DNA from: Lewinellaceae bacterium
GTDB taxonomy: Bacteria; Bacteroidota; Bacteroidia; Chitinophagales; Saprospiraceae
Reading direction: 5' to 3'
Assembly (NCBI GenBank): GCA_020636405.1
Contig: JACJXW010000005.1
Span: 1,240,001-1,304,000 of the forward strand
Length of the DNA stretch: 64,000 bases
Part shown: one piece after another, positions 25,618-33,130 of the stretch
Numbering within the stretch: position 1 is the first letter of the stretch
Layout of the letters: each line of letters opens with the position of its first letter
Program-made: the position numbers and the translations under genes
Notes under the pieces: model-generated
Databases searched by the model: none
What the model was told of the DNA's origin: nothing
The model's input: the letters and a program-made list of their open reading frames with translations, nothing else

Positions 25618-26636
25618 TTTTCTTCAGTTAAATAGCGATATACCTTTTCGGCAAAGATGGAATGGGCCCGCGCATTGGGGTGTCCGTCGAATGGCAGGTT
25701 GAGGTAGCCGGGGTCGGTGTAATCGATGGAAACATCAATGGCAGGGATGGCATTCCGCTCACAAAAGCCCTTCATGGAGGGCCCCGGTTCGGTGTCTTTG
25801 AGTATTGCCACGATAAAGTTAATATTATTATCCTTACACAGTTCACGGATCTCCAGAATTGCAGCTTCGGTCACGGCATCAGCCTGTCGGTTGTCGGCTG
25901 CAACATGGTTATAGGCATATTCCAATTGGTTGGCGAGTGCCGACCAGGACCGCAGGGAATAAAAGAGGTTACGGTTGTTCAGCTTTGCATGTTTAATGGC
26001 CAGCCGGCCATCTGCTTCCTGGAGTTCGCCATAGGGAAAGCGCCCCGTTTCTCTTAATTGCCCTTTGGTTTTATCGTCCGTCTGGCTCTCTTCCAGCAGC
26101 AGTTGCCGGAAGGGGCGGCTCAAGACGTTGCGCTCTTTGTGGAAATCGATGTAGTTGTAGATCAGGATACGGGGATGAATATTGTGCTCCAGCAATTTTT
26201 TGGTGATCAGCAGGGTTTGCAGGGTGCCATGGGCCGGAGCTGCCCCGTTGATGATGTGGTAATTGGGCAGCCGGGACTGCAAACGGAAAGGGTAAGTCAG
26301 GCTGTCGTCTACGCCCATGCCATAGGTGAACGAGCAACCGCTCAGGAAGATCAGGCTGTCGGAGCCGATCGGCCGGGGGGTGGGGCTGGTGATCCGGGTG
26401 GCCATCAGCGGGCCCGGGGCCTGGGTGGCGGTGTATTGCAGGGAGTCGTTGATGGTGATGTTGAAAGTTCCGGCATTGAGCTGGAACCCGAACTGGCTGG
26501 AGGGCACAATGCAGTTGGGAGGGTCGGAAATTACTTTATAGGGATACAAAGCCGTGAAACCCAGTATCCGCAGCAGGAGCTCTGCAACGACAATAGTAGT
26601 GAGCAGGTTGAGGAGTAACAGTCTGGCCGTTTTCAT
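25593..26636 (-). CDS. SGNH/GDSL-type hydrolase of the SxtIJK cassette
   Basis: From the ATG at 26636 the protein is 347 residues with one N-terminal membrane anchor (LLLLNLLTTIVVAELLLRIL). The SGNH block I is SGCSFTYGMGVDD, with the catalytic serine in GCSFTYG, and block V is FDGHPNARAH, which supplies the Asp-His pair. Such enzymes hydrolyse esters on glycans, lipids or carbamates. The saxitoxin cluster carries a GDSL-type gene (sxtL) beside sxtI-J-K. The reading frame is open for another 41 codons upstream, but those are translated tandem repeat (PNIPTSQ-like) and are unlikely to be coding. It overlaps the SxtJ-like gene by 25 bases. Confidence 0.82.
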   Translation of the reverse strand: MKTARLLLLNLLTTIVVAELLLRILGFTALYPYKVISDPPNCIVPSSQFGFQLNAGTFNITINDSLQYTATQAPGPLMATRITSPTPRPIGSDSLIFLSGCSFTYGMGVDDSLTYPFRLQSRLPNYHIINGAAPAHGTLQTLLITKKLLEHNIHPRILIYNYIDFHKERNVLSRPFRQLLLEESQTDDKTKGQLRETGRFPYGELQEADGRLAIKHAKLNNRNLFYSLRSWSALANQLEYAYNHVAADNRQADAVTEAAILEIRELCKDNNINFIVAILKDTEPGPSMKGFCERNAIPAIDVSIDYTDPGYLNLPFDGHPNARAHSIFAEKVYRYLTEEKWVHRTVK

Positions 26637-26668
26637 TTTACAGGTAACGCGTTTGGGTTGTGAAAGCT

Positions 26669-26753
26669 GGATGTTGGGATGTTGGGGGGGTAGGAGGTTA
26701 GGACGTTGGGACGTTGGGACGTTGGGATGTTGGGATGTTGGGATGTTGGGATA
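26669..26753. repeat. 8-bp tandem array (GTTGGGAY)
   Basis: About nine copies of GTTGGGAT or GTTGGGAC, partly interrupted by a G-rich stretch, lie 33 bp upstream of the SGNH hydrolase start, in its leader or promoter region. Slippage here would alter the leader length of the whole carbamoyltransferase cassette. Confidence 0.8.
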
Positions 26754-26786
26754 GTTCAATTTTATGTGTCTTCTAGGCTGCCGATC

Positions 26787-26799
26787 TAACGTTGGGCAC
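26787..26799 (+). other. AACGTTGGGCAC spacer word (attC-core-like)
   Basis: TAACGTTGGGCAC resembles the conserved right-hand core of integron attC sites (GTTRRRY type). Related words are AACGTTGGCAC on the minus strand at 1515-1505 and GTTGGGCG at 1629-1636. No integrase gene or full attC partner sequence is visible, so this may simply be a common Bacteroidota spacer repeat. Confidence 0.25.
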
Positions 26800-26900
26800 T
26801 GTTGGAAGCAGGTGAACTGCAGCAGCCTGTCGCGATTGTGCGAATAGCGAACAGCTAATTCCGAACACTCCCGGGTGACAACTCCCTCTGTTTCGGATTT

Positions 26901-27437
26901 TCACGGAACGAGAATGGCCTCTGCCCACTCGCCCTCTTCCCAAGTATACCCGCGCCTTTGGTGTTGCCCTTTGCCCAGTTGCAGGACGTCCATCTGCAGG
27001 GGATTGATCCGGATGACCATGAAGTGGAGGCTGTCTCCGTAGATCACATCCAGCGTATCCTTTACCTTGCTTCCGGGCGCCAGCACGGCGGTGTAATCCT
27101 TCAGGGCATCGGAATTCTTTACCCGTTCCAGCAGGGAGGGATACGCTTCATGGCCTTTCCCGATGAGTTCCGCCATGCCCTTTATCCTGGCCTGCAGCTT
27201 CTTCTTGGGATGGTAGAAAAGGGCGGAAACCCTGGGGTTCTCTTTGATCTGCGCCACTTTGGGGGTTCTGGAATCAGTAAAGAACAGCACGCTCAGGCTC
27301 TGGCTTACCTCGCGGGCCACGACGGTCCGTACTTCGGGGAACAGGCCAAAAGTGGCCAGGCTGAAGTACCGGAAGGGATGCCGGTGGTCGGTATTGCTGC
27401 GCAGCAGTTCGGCTTTTGCGAGTTCGAATAGCTCCAT
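26901..27437 (-). CDS. PNPOx-like flavin-binding split-barrel protein
   Basis: The 178-residue protein has the pyridoxamine-phosphate-oxidase-like layout: RYFSLATFGLFPEVRTVVAREV, SLSVLFFTDSRTPKVAQIKENPRVSALFYHP split over the first barrel, KKLQARIKGMAELIG, and the C-terminal MVIRINPLQMDVLQLG and EWAEAILVP. Family members bind FMN or F420 and act in oxidation or general stress. It could be a PdxH-like or general stress protein 26-type enzyme. It starts 64 bases away from nothing transcribed with it except the following GNAT gene (4 bases beyond, same strand). Confidence 0.78.
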   Translation of the reverse strand: MELFELAKAELLRSNTDHRHPFRYFSLATFGLFPEVRTVVAREVSQSLSVLFFTDSRTPKVAQIKENPRVSALFYHPKKKLQARIKGMAELIGKGHEAYPSLLERVKNSDALKDYTAVLAPGSKVKDTLDVIYGDSLHFMVIRINPLQMDVLQLGKGQHQRRGYTWEEGEWAEAILVP

Positions 27438-27441
27438 GGTA

Positions 27442-27942
27442 TCATTTTTTCAAATGAAGTTCATAATACACGGCCGCCAAGCCGTCGATCTCCCCTTCTT
27501 TGTAGGGCTCGAACCCGAATTTCTCCAGCACCCGGACAGAGGCCGGGTTTCCCGGGTCGACGATGGCGAACAGACGCCGGAACCGTTTCAGCCGCCGGGC
27601 AAGGCCGACGAAGCACTCGACGATCTCCGTGGCGTACCCCTGGCCCCAGTACTCAGGCAGCAGCGCGTAGCCGACTTCTGCTTCCCCCTTGCCGGTGACG
27701 GTGAGTTTGGCCAGGCCGATGTAAGCCCCCCCCTCCCGGATGTGGGCCATAAAATTGCCCGTCTCTCCGTCCTTGATGTTGAAGGAAAGGGCCTTTTCAA
27801 ACCGGCCCCGCCCTTCCTCGGGGGTGAGCGCCCGGCCGGCGATGTGCTCCATGACCCGGGCGTTGGTCACCAGTTGCAGGTACAAGGGCAGGTCTACAGG
27901 CGTGTAGCGGGTGAAGGTTAAGCGTTTGGATTCGAGCTTCAT
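27442..27942 (-). CDS. RimJ/RimL-type GNAT acetyltransferase
   Basis: From the ATG at 27942 the protein is 166 residues, beginning MKLESKRLTFTRYTPVDLPLYLQ, the classic N-terminus of the RimJ/RimL ribosomal-protein-acetyltransferase-like subgroup. The core includes YIGLAKLTVTGKGEAEVGYAL, LPEYWGQGYATEIVECF (acetyl-CoA loop GQGYAT) and VDPGNPASVRVLEKFGFEP. The substrate is uncertain, since most family members modify small molecules or protein N-termini. Its stop lies 4 bases before the PNPOx start, so the two are cotranscribed. Confidence 0.85.
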   Translation of the reverse strand: MKLESKRLTFTRYTPVDLPLYLQLVTNARVMEHIAGRALTPEEGRGRFEKALSFNIKDGETGNFMAHIREGGAYIGLAKLTVTGKGEAEVGYALLPEYWGQGYATEIVECFVGLARRLKRFRRLFAIVDPGNPASVRVLEKFGFEPYKEGEIDGLAAVYYELHLKK

Positions 27943-27990
27943 TGGCTGGTCATTTGAAATCATTTCTCGTGGCCAGCAAAGGTAAGGCAA

Positions 27991-28347
27991 TTAATGCCAA
28001 TGCCAACGGAATCTGGCCAGCCACTTTTGCCAAAAGTGGAACCTGGAATGCCCGGTTTCGCTATAGGATTCCAGCAACCGAACGATCCCCTCCTGTTTAC
28101 CGGCCCGGGCAATTTCCACTGCCGTCTTCTCCCCGAATCCAGCCCGTTGCATGGGGTCGGCGCCATGCTCCAACAGCAGGGCCACCATCTTCTCCTGCCC
28201 GCTCTGAACCGCTTCGATCAGAGGCGTAGTCAGCATCTCCGGGTGTTCGTAGTTGATGTCTACTCCCGATTGAATGAAATGCCGGGCCGCTTCCGGGTCT
28301 CCGTCCTGAATGGCTTTCAGTAATGCTTTCCAGTCTCCTGATGCCAT
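27991..28347 (-). CDS. Small ankyrin-repeat protein
   Basis: The 118-residue cytoplasmic protein consists of about three ankyrin repeats: DWKALLKAIQDGDPEAARHF, the TPLIEAVQSGQEKMVALLLEHGADP repeat, and TAVEIARAGKQEGIVRLLES. A tryptophan- and arginine-rich tail (FWQKWLARFRWHWH) follows. Ankyrin repeats mediate protein contacts, and no partner is evident. It lies in a minus-strand run between GNAT genes. Confidence 0.82.
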   Translation of the reverse strand: MASGDWKALLKAIQDGDPEAARHFIQSGVDINYEHPEMLTTPLIEAVQSGQEKMVALLLEHGADPMQRAGFGEKTAVEIARAGKQEGIVRLLESYSETGHSRFHFWQKWLARFRWHWH

Positions 28348-28353
28348 AGCTAT

Positions 28354-28881
28354 TTAAATTTCCATTTTCATCAGGAGGTCCGTCTGTTCGTCATCGCCCA
28401 GGCGGAACGGGTGCGTGCCGAATTCTACGAACCCGTTCTTTCTGTAAAAGTGCAGCGCTGCCGTATTCTTTTCCCAGACGCCCAGCCATATCCCATCCCT
28501 CTTTTTCTCCTGTGCGATGCTAAGTGCCTTTTCGAACAGGGCTTTTCCTACTTTCTTCCCACGATAATCGGACAGGACGTAGATGCGCTCTATTTCCAGC
28601 ATTTTGCCCGGCAAGGACTCGGTCTGGGCGGCGCCCCAGTTCACTTTGAGGTATCCGATCACCTTGCCCGCTGTTTCCGCGAAGAAGAATAGAGCGCCTG
28701 GAGTTTCGAACTCGGCCGCCAGCTTTTCCAGGCTGAAGCTGTCGTTCAGGTATTTGTCCATATCGGAGGCGGCATTCTGGTCGCTGAAGGTATCGGCAAA
28801 GGTAGATCTGGCAATTTCCCGGAGCGCCGGCAGGTCCGATTTTTCGACGGGCCTGATGGATAGGTTTTCGAAGTTTGCCAT
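28354..28881 (-). CDS. GNAT family N-acetyltransferase
   Basis: The 175-residue protein has the GNAT signature: PALREIARSTFADTFSDQNA, FFFAETAGKVIGYLKVNWG, LEIERIYVLSDYRGKKVGK with the RGKKVG acetyl-CoA loop, and WLGVWEKNTAALHFYRKNGF. The subgroup resembles spermidine/general acetyltransferases (PaiA-like). It starts 20 bases after the next GNAT gene in transcription order, suggesting joint expression with its neighbour. It begins directly at the strong NLSIRPVEKSDL motif. Confidence 0.87.
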   Translation of the reverse strand: MANFENLSIRPVEKSDLPALREIARSTFADTFSDQNAASDMDKYLNDSFSLEKLAAEFETPGALFFFAETAGKVIGYLKVNWGAAQTESLPGKMLEIERIYVLSDYRGKKVGKALFEKALSIAQEKKRDGIWLGVWEKNTAALHFYRKNGFVEFGTHPFRLGDDEQTDLLMKMEI

Positions 28882-28901
28882 TTTTCTTTTTTAAGAAAAC
28901 G

Positions 28902-29339
28902 TCAATACGGATAAAACTCGATCAGCACCGCCTCTTTCGTCTGTATCTTCCCCCCCATCTCCTTGTAAAACTGCATGGCTTTATCATTGGAACCCTTCGC
29001 CAGGAGCCAGATGATCGGGATGTCTCGATCCTTGGCGATATTGAAAACTTTTCGAAACAGCCGCCGGCCATAGCCCTTCCGCTGGTGTTCCTCCTCCACT
29101 TCGAGGTCGTACAGGAAAATTTCATTTACCCCATCGTACCACCGGGGCAGAATGTGAAAATAGCAAAACCCGGCCAGGGCGCCGCGCTCCAGAATGCAAA
29201 GCATGAATTGCTCTTTTCTTTTCAGTAGGGCTTCCGCCTCAGCAGCCGACAACTGGCTGTTGTAGAACTTTCCGGCCAGGCGGATGAGCAGGGCCTCGTC
29301 TCCCGGAGACAATAATCGGGTGGATGAAATGTTGGGCAT
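28902..29339 (-). CDS. GNAT family N-acetyltransferase (AAC(3)-I-like)
   Basis: The 145-residue protein contains MLCILERGALAGFCYFHIL, EIFLYDLEVEEEHQRKGYGR (the acetyl-CoA loop QRKGYGR) and IWLLAKGSNDKAMQFYKEMGG. This pattern is that of the GNAT AAC(3)-I-like group, including gentamicin acetyltransferases, but also many environmental enzymes of unknown substrate. Clinical resistance cannot be inferred. It is the first gene of a four-gene minus-strand run. Confidence 0.8.
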   Translation of the reverse strand: MPNISSTRLLSPGDEALLIRLAGKFYNSQLSAAEAEALLKRKEQFMLCILERGALAGFCYFHILPRWYDGVNEIFLYDLEVEEEHQRKGYGRRLFRKVFNIAKDRDIPIIWLLAKGSNDKAMQFYKEMGGKIQTKEAVLIEFYPY

Positions 29340-29489
29340 ATGCTATTTGGAATGTGAATGCTGCTTTTCTTTTTCGATGGGGGAACCGGACGCCAAGTTA
29401 CCATTGGTGTGCGAGTAATTTTAAAAAAATAGAAACGGAATACCATCCTGCCTCAAATAGGTACAAAAAACATTTCTGAATATAACGGA

Positions 29490-29822
29490 TTGCGTAGCTG
29501 CGATGACGTTTGTTCCGGATCAGAGACGAAAAGCCAACGCTAACTGGGATCGCCAAAATTTTTTGGCGTCGAAGACGATAAACTAACGCTAACTGGGATC
29601 GCTAAAATTTTTTGGCGTCGAAGACGATAAACTAACGCTAACTGGGATCGCCAAAATTTTTTAGCGTCGAAGACGAAAAACCCGCGTCCCCTCAAGTTGA
29701 CCGGTCTAACGTCTCCGGCCCAAATACACTGACGCATAACTGGTCAGCGTATACTGACAACGCAGGCGTTCGTCAGTATAAATTTGGGGGTCCGGGTTCA
29801 CGTCTTCAGGGCAGCTACGCAA
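29490..29822. repeat. 333-bp inverted-repeat-bounded element with three 49-bp repeats
   Basis: TTGCGTAGCTGC (29490-29501) and GCAGCTACGCAA (29811-29822) are perfect 12 bp inverted ends. Inside, a 49 bp unit is repeated head to tail three times from about 29525 to 29680 (the phrase TAACTGGGAT starts at 29541, 29590 and 29639). Each unit carries the palindrome CGCCAAAATTTTTTGGCG or a one-base variant. A further hairpin (ATACTGACAACGC and its mirror) lies at 29751-29779. No open frame looks real. It resembles a structured non-autonomous mobile element or RNA-coding array. It sits upstream of the GH125 gene. Confidence 0.65.
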
Positions 29823-29890
29823 AACGTTTCAGTCAGAAACTTTTGTATTATCTTCGAACCCTAACCCTCTTTTAACCTAACCTGCAAACC

Positions 29891-31330
29891 ATGAACCGAA
29901 GAAAATTTCTGAAAAATACCGGCCTTACCCTTGGCGCTTATTCCCTCTTACCGGCAACCACTTTCCCTCAACCTCCCCACCTGGCCAACAATTTCCCCTC
30001 CCGGCGCCCGCCCCTGGAGGAACGCACCTTTACCAGCCAGGCCGTAGAGGAAATGATCCGCCAGGTAAAACCGGCCATCGCCGATGAAGAGCTGGCCTGG
30101 ATGTTCGAGAACTGCTTCCCCAATACGCTGGACACCACAGTAGACTACGAAGTCATCGACGGCAAACCCGACACCTTCATCATCACCGGCGATATCGACG
30201 CCATGTGGCTGCGCGATTCCACCGCTCAGGTCTGGCCCTATATGTCGCTGATCACCCAGGAAAAAAAGCTGCAGGACCTCGTCCTCGGCCTGGTCAACCG
30301 ACAGGTGAAATGCGTCCTGAAGGATCCCTACGCCAATGCCTTTTACAAAGACCTGACGAAGGAATCGGAATGGAAAAGCGACAAGCCCGAGCCTATTCCC
30401 GGCGTGCACGAGCGGAAGTGGGAGATCGATTCCCTGTGTTATGTGGTGCGCCTTTCTCACCGGTATTATGAGCTGACCGGCGACGCCACTGTTTTCGATG
30501 CCGACTGGGACAAGGCCATGCGCCTCATCGTCGACACTTTGCGCACCGAGCAGCGCAAGGACGGCCACTCGCCTTATTCCTTCGTCCGGGTAACTTCGGC
30601 CATGATCGACGCCCCGGTCTTCAACGGCACCGGACGTCCCATCCGCCCAACTGGCCTGATCTGCTCCATGTTCCGCCCGTCGGACGACGCCACCCTCTTC
30701 CCCTTCCTGGTGCCTTCCAACATCTTCGCGGTGCTCTCCCTGCGCCAGCTTTCCAGGATCTACCGGACGGTGCTGAGGGACGAATACTTTGCCGACAAAT
30801 GCGCCCGCTTCGCCAATGAGGTGGATGCGGCGATCAAAAAATACGCCGTCACCAGCCATCTCGATTTCGGAGAGATCTACGCCTACGAGGTAGACGGCTT
30901 CGGCAACAAGGTCTTTATGGACGACGCCAACGTCCCCTCCCTACTATCGCTGGCCTACCTGGGCGCCCACCAACCGGACGACCCCATCTACCAGCGCACC
31001 CGCCGGTTCCTGCTCAGCGATGCCAATCCCTACTACTTGAAGGGTACCGCCGCCGAGGGGCAGGCCAGCCCCCATACCGGCAAGGAAAAGATCTGGCCCA
31101 TGGGTATCATCCTGCGCGCCATGACCAGCCAGGACGAAGAAGAGATCACCTACTGCCTGCGCACCCTCAAACAAACCCACGCCGGCGCCGGCTTCATGCA
31201 CGAGGCCTTCCACAAGGATAACCCGGAGGACTTCAACCGCGCCTGGTTCGCCTGGGCCAATACCCTTTTCGGGGAGCTGATCATTAAGGTGTATAATGAA
31301 CGCCGGGAGATATTGAGCAGGAAGTTTTAG
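29891..31330 (+). CDS. GH125 exo-alpha-mannosidase
   Basis: The 479-residue protein begins MNRRKFLKNTGLTLGAYS, a twin-arginine (Tat) signal, and continues with the GH125 (former DUF1237) domain: FENCFPNTLDTTVDY, DTFIITGDIDAMWLRDSTAQ, ERKWEIDSLCYVVRLSHRYYE, RPIRPTGLICSMFRPSDDAT and HEAFHKDNPEDFNRAWFAWAN. Family enzymes remove alpha-1,6-mannose from the end of N-glycan-type structures without metal, using an aspartate/glutamate pair. Together with the GH38 and GH109 genes it points to turnover of mannose-rich glycans. Start and Tat motif agree. Confidence 0.92.
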   Translation: MNRRKFLKNTGLTLGAYSLLPATTFPQPPHLANNFPSRRPPLEERTFTSQAVEEMIRQVKPAIADEELAWMFENCFPNTLDTTVDYEVIDGKPDTFIITGDIDAMWLRDSTAQVWPYMSLITQEKKLQDLVLGLVNRQVKCVLKDPYANAFYKDLTKESEWKSDKPEPIPGVHERKWEIDSLCYVVRLSHRYYELTGDATVFDADWDKAMRLIVDTLRTEQRKDGHSPYSFVRVTSAMIDAPVFNGTGRPIRPTGLICSMFRPSDDATLFPFLVPSNIFAVLSLRQLSRIYRTVLRDEYFADKCARFANEVDAAIKKYAVTSHLDFGEIYAYEVDGFGNKVFMDDANVPSLLSLAYLGAHQPDDPIYQRTRRFLLSDANPYYLKGTAAEGQASPHTGKEKIWPMGIILRAMTSQDEEEITYCLRTLKQTHAGAGFMHEAFHKDNPEDFNRAWFAWANTLFGELIIKVYNERREILSRKF

Positions 31331-31360
31331 GGCGTCTTTTGCTTTTTATATAACGAGGCT

Positions 31361-31515
31361 AACCTGCCGGGTTTATGGATCGCCCCTCCCTGGCAGTACC
31401 CGGCAGTGTTTGTTGGAAACGTTTTTCCAGAAGCACAGGAATAGCCTCGGTGGAGCGTCTCTGATAAACGCTGCCGGGTTAGGCTTAAAGGGAGCTACCG
31501 AAAACCCGGCAGGTT
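31361..31515. repeat. Nested inverted-repeat element built on CCCGGCAG words
   Basis: AACCTGCCGGGTTT (31361-31374) is the exact reverse complement of AAACCCGGCAGGTT (31502-31515). A second pair lies inside: ACCCGGCAGTGTTT (31398-31411) with AAACGCTGCCGGGT (31466-31479), matching at 13 of 14 positions. All four arms share the octamer CCCGGCAG or its complement. It lies between convergent genes and could form an extended stem. Its origin is unknown. Confidence 0.6.
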
Positions 31516-31540
31516 GGTATCCGTTTTTTGTAATGGGGGT

Positions 31541-31669
31541 CAACCCAATCACCCAGTCACCGAATCAACGAATCACGAATCACGAATCACGGATCACGAA
31601 TCAACGAATAACGAATCACGAATAACGAATCACGAATAACGAATCAACGAATCACGAATCACGAATCAA
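31541..31669. repeat. 7-8-bp tandem array (CGAATCA family)
   Basis: Roughly fifteen imperfect copies of CGAATCA, CGAATCAA and CGAATAA words run from about 31541 to the stop codon of the GH109 gene (31670). The word family recurs at 48967-49108 and 62796-62884. Nothing else is visible in the 31516-31669 stretch. Confidence 0.85.
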
Positions 31670-33052
31670 CTAATACTCCCCCCTTGCAAACCCATTCTTC
31701 CACTCCATCCACCGCCCCCGCGTGAAGTCCGGGAAGGGCATCGGCTGGCCGCCTTGCGCGATGGACTGCTCGCTCAGGGGGGTGATGGCCATCCAGGCAG
31801 CGGCGTCGTAGACGTCGATGGGCGGCTTCTCGCCGCGTTTATGGCTTTCCACGAAGGCATTGAGCAGGAACCAGTCCATACCACCGTGGCCGGCGCCCTC
31901 CGAGTCGGCGGCGTACTTCTTCCAGAGCGGGTGGTCGTATCGATCGAGGTAGGGTTGGGCGGGCTCCCATTTGTGTTGCGGGCTTTGGCCCTCCAGGTGG
32001 ATAGACTGGTTGACGTCCATCCACAGGCCCTTCGTGCCCTGCACGCGGAAGCCCAGGGAATAGGGGCGCGGCAGGTTGGTGTCGTGGCTGACGATGATGC
32101 TCTCGCCGTTGGCCGCCTTGATGACGGTGGTCACCACGTCGCCCAGGCGGAATTCGGTTTTAGCGTTGGGATGGTTGGCCCCGCCCTTGGGGTGGTTGAG
32201 GATGTACTCGTGCAGGCCCCGCCCTTTGCTGGCCGTTGAAGTGAGCGTCAGAAAGCGGTTGCCGCGGTTGATGTCGATGTATTCGGCCACCGGGCCGATG
32301 CCGTGGGTGGGGTAGAGGTCGCCGTTGCGGTTTACGGAATGCCGGGTGCGCCAACGGGCCTCCGAGAAGGCTTTCTCCCCGAACTCCACGCCGCTGTCGT
32401 AGGCCGTATTCCCGTCGTTGAACTTGACACCGCGCAGGTCGTGCTGATAGCCGCATTCCAGGTGGATAAGCTCGCCGAACAGGCCTTGCCGCACCATATT
32501 GAGAATGGCCATTACATCGCGGCGATAGCAGACGTTCTCCAGGAAGAAGAGGGGTGTGCCGGTTTCCTCGTGGGTGTTCACCAGCTGCCAGCACTCATCG
32601 ACGGAGAAGGCGCCGCAGACTTCCACGCCCACGTACTTGCCGGCCTTCATGGCCGCCACCGCCATTTCCGTATGCCAGCGCCACGGCGTGGCGATGAGGA
32701 CGGCGTCGATGTTCTCGTCTTCCAGGAGTTGGAGGTAGTCGCGCTCGCCCAGGCCGTAGACTTTGGGTTTGGCCTTGCCTTTCTTTTCGTAGATGGCCAT
32801 CGCCCGGCCCACCATCCCCTGGTCGATATCGCAGATGGCAGGCACTTCGCAGTCGGTGCGGTTGAGCAGCATGTCGATGTGCCCTTGCCCGCGCAGGCCG
32901 GCGCCGATGACGCCAATGCGAAGGGTGGTTCCCGGCTTGCCGCTTTTGGAGACGGCCGGGGTGGCAAAGGTCGCCCCGGGGATGGCGGCCAGGCCGGCGC
33001 CCACGGCGGCCGATTTCTGGATGAAATTTCGGCGGTTGATCTTATCGCTCAT
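31670..33052 (-). CDS. GH109-type Gfo/Idh/MocA oxidoreductase (alpha-N-acetylgalactosaminidase-like)
   Basis: From the ATG at 33052 the protein is 460 residues. It has a Tat-type leader (INRRNFIQKSAAVGAG), a Rossmann NAD-binding loop RIGVIGAGLRGQGHI, and GH109 hallmarks DLYPTHGIGPVAEYI, LNHPKGGANHPNAKTEF and GHGGMDWFLLNAF. GH109 enzymes cleave alpha-N-acetylgalactosamine through a redox mechanism using tightly bound NAD. Related proteins outside GH109 exist, so substrate is inferred. The stop codon abuts a tandem repeat array. An upstream open extension to 33118 lacks features. Confidence 0.85.
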   Translation of the reverse strand: MSDKINRRNFIQKSAAVGAGLAAIPGATFATPAVSKSGKPGTTLRIGVIGAGLRGQGHIDMLLNRTDCEVPAICDIDQGMVGRAMAIYEKKGKAKPKVYGLGERDYLQLLEDENIDAVLIATPWRWHTEMAVAAMKAGKYVGVEVCGAFSVDECWQLVNTHEETGTPLFFLENVCYRRDVMAILNMVRQGLFGELIHLECGYQHDLRGVKFNDGNTAYDSGVEFGEKAFSEARWRTRHSVNRNGDLYPTHGIGPVAEYIDINRGNRFLTLTSTASKGRGLHEYILNHPKGGANHPNAKTEFRLGDVVTTVIKAANGESIIVSHDTNLPRPYSLGFRVQGTKGLWMDVNQSIHLEGQSPQHKWEPAQPYLDRYDHPLWKKYAADSEGAGHGGMDWFLLNAFVESHKRGEKPPIDVYDAAAWMAITPLSEQSIAQGGQPMPFPDFTRGRWMEWKNGFARGEY

Positions 33053-33130
33053 GGTTTTCGTTGTTTTAGGGAAGATAGGAAATGTGATGGAGAATTTCAG
33101 AGCTTGCTCAAAATTCAATCAACGGGAAAC

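Noticed and set aside
23195..26636. Saxitoxin biosynthesis
   Set aside because: Only the widely distributed sxtI/J/K/L-like families are present. The core toxin genes such as the sxtA polyketide-like enzyme are absent from the window.
26637..26759. 41-codon N-terminal extension of the SGNH hydrolase
   Set aside because: It is translated tandem repeat (PNIPTSQHPNVPTS-like). The membrane anchor begins right after the ATG at 26636.
29525..29687. Three regular 49-bp repeats considered as a CRISPR array
   Set aside because: The repeats are contiguous with no unique spacers, and no cas gene is near.
29540..29737. 65-codon minus-strand frame through the 49-bp repeats
   Set aside because: It encodes only the repeated peptide produced by the DNA repeat (RRQKILAIP-like) and lacks start context or family.
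31410..31625. 71-codon plus-strand frame at the CGAATCA array
   Set aside because: It is made of inverted-repeat and array sequence (NHESRITNQRITNHE), so it is not a protein gene.
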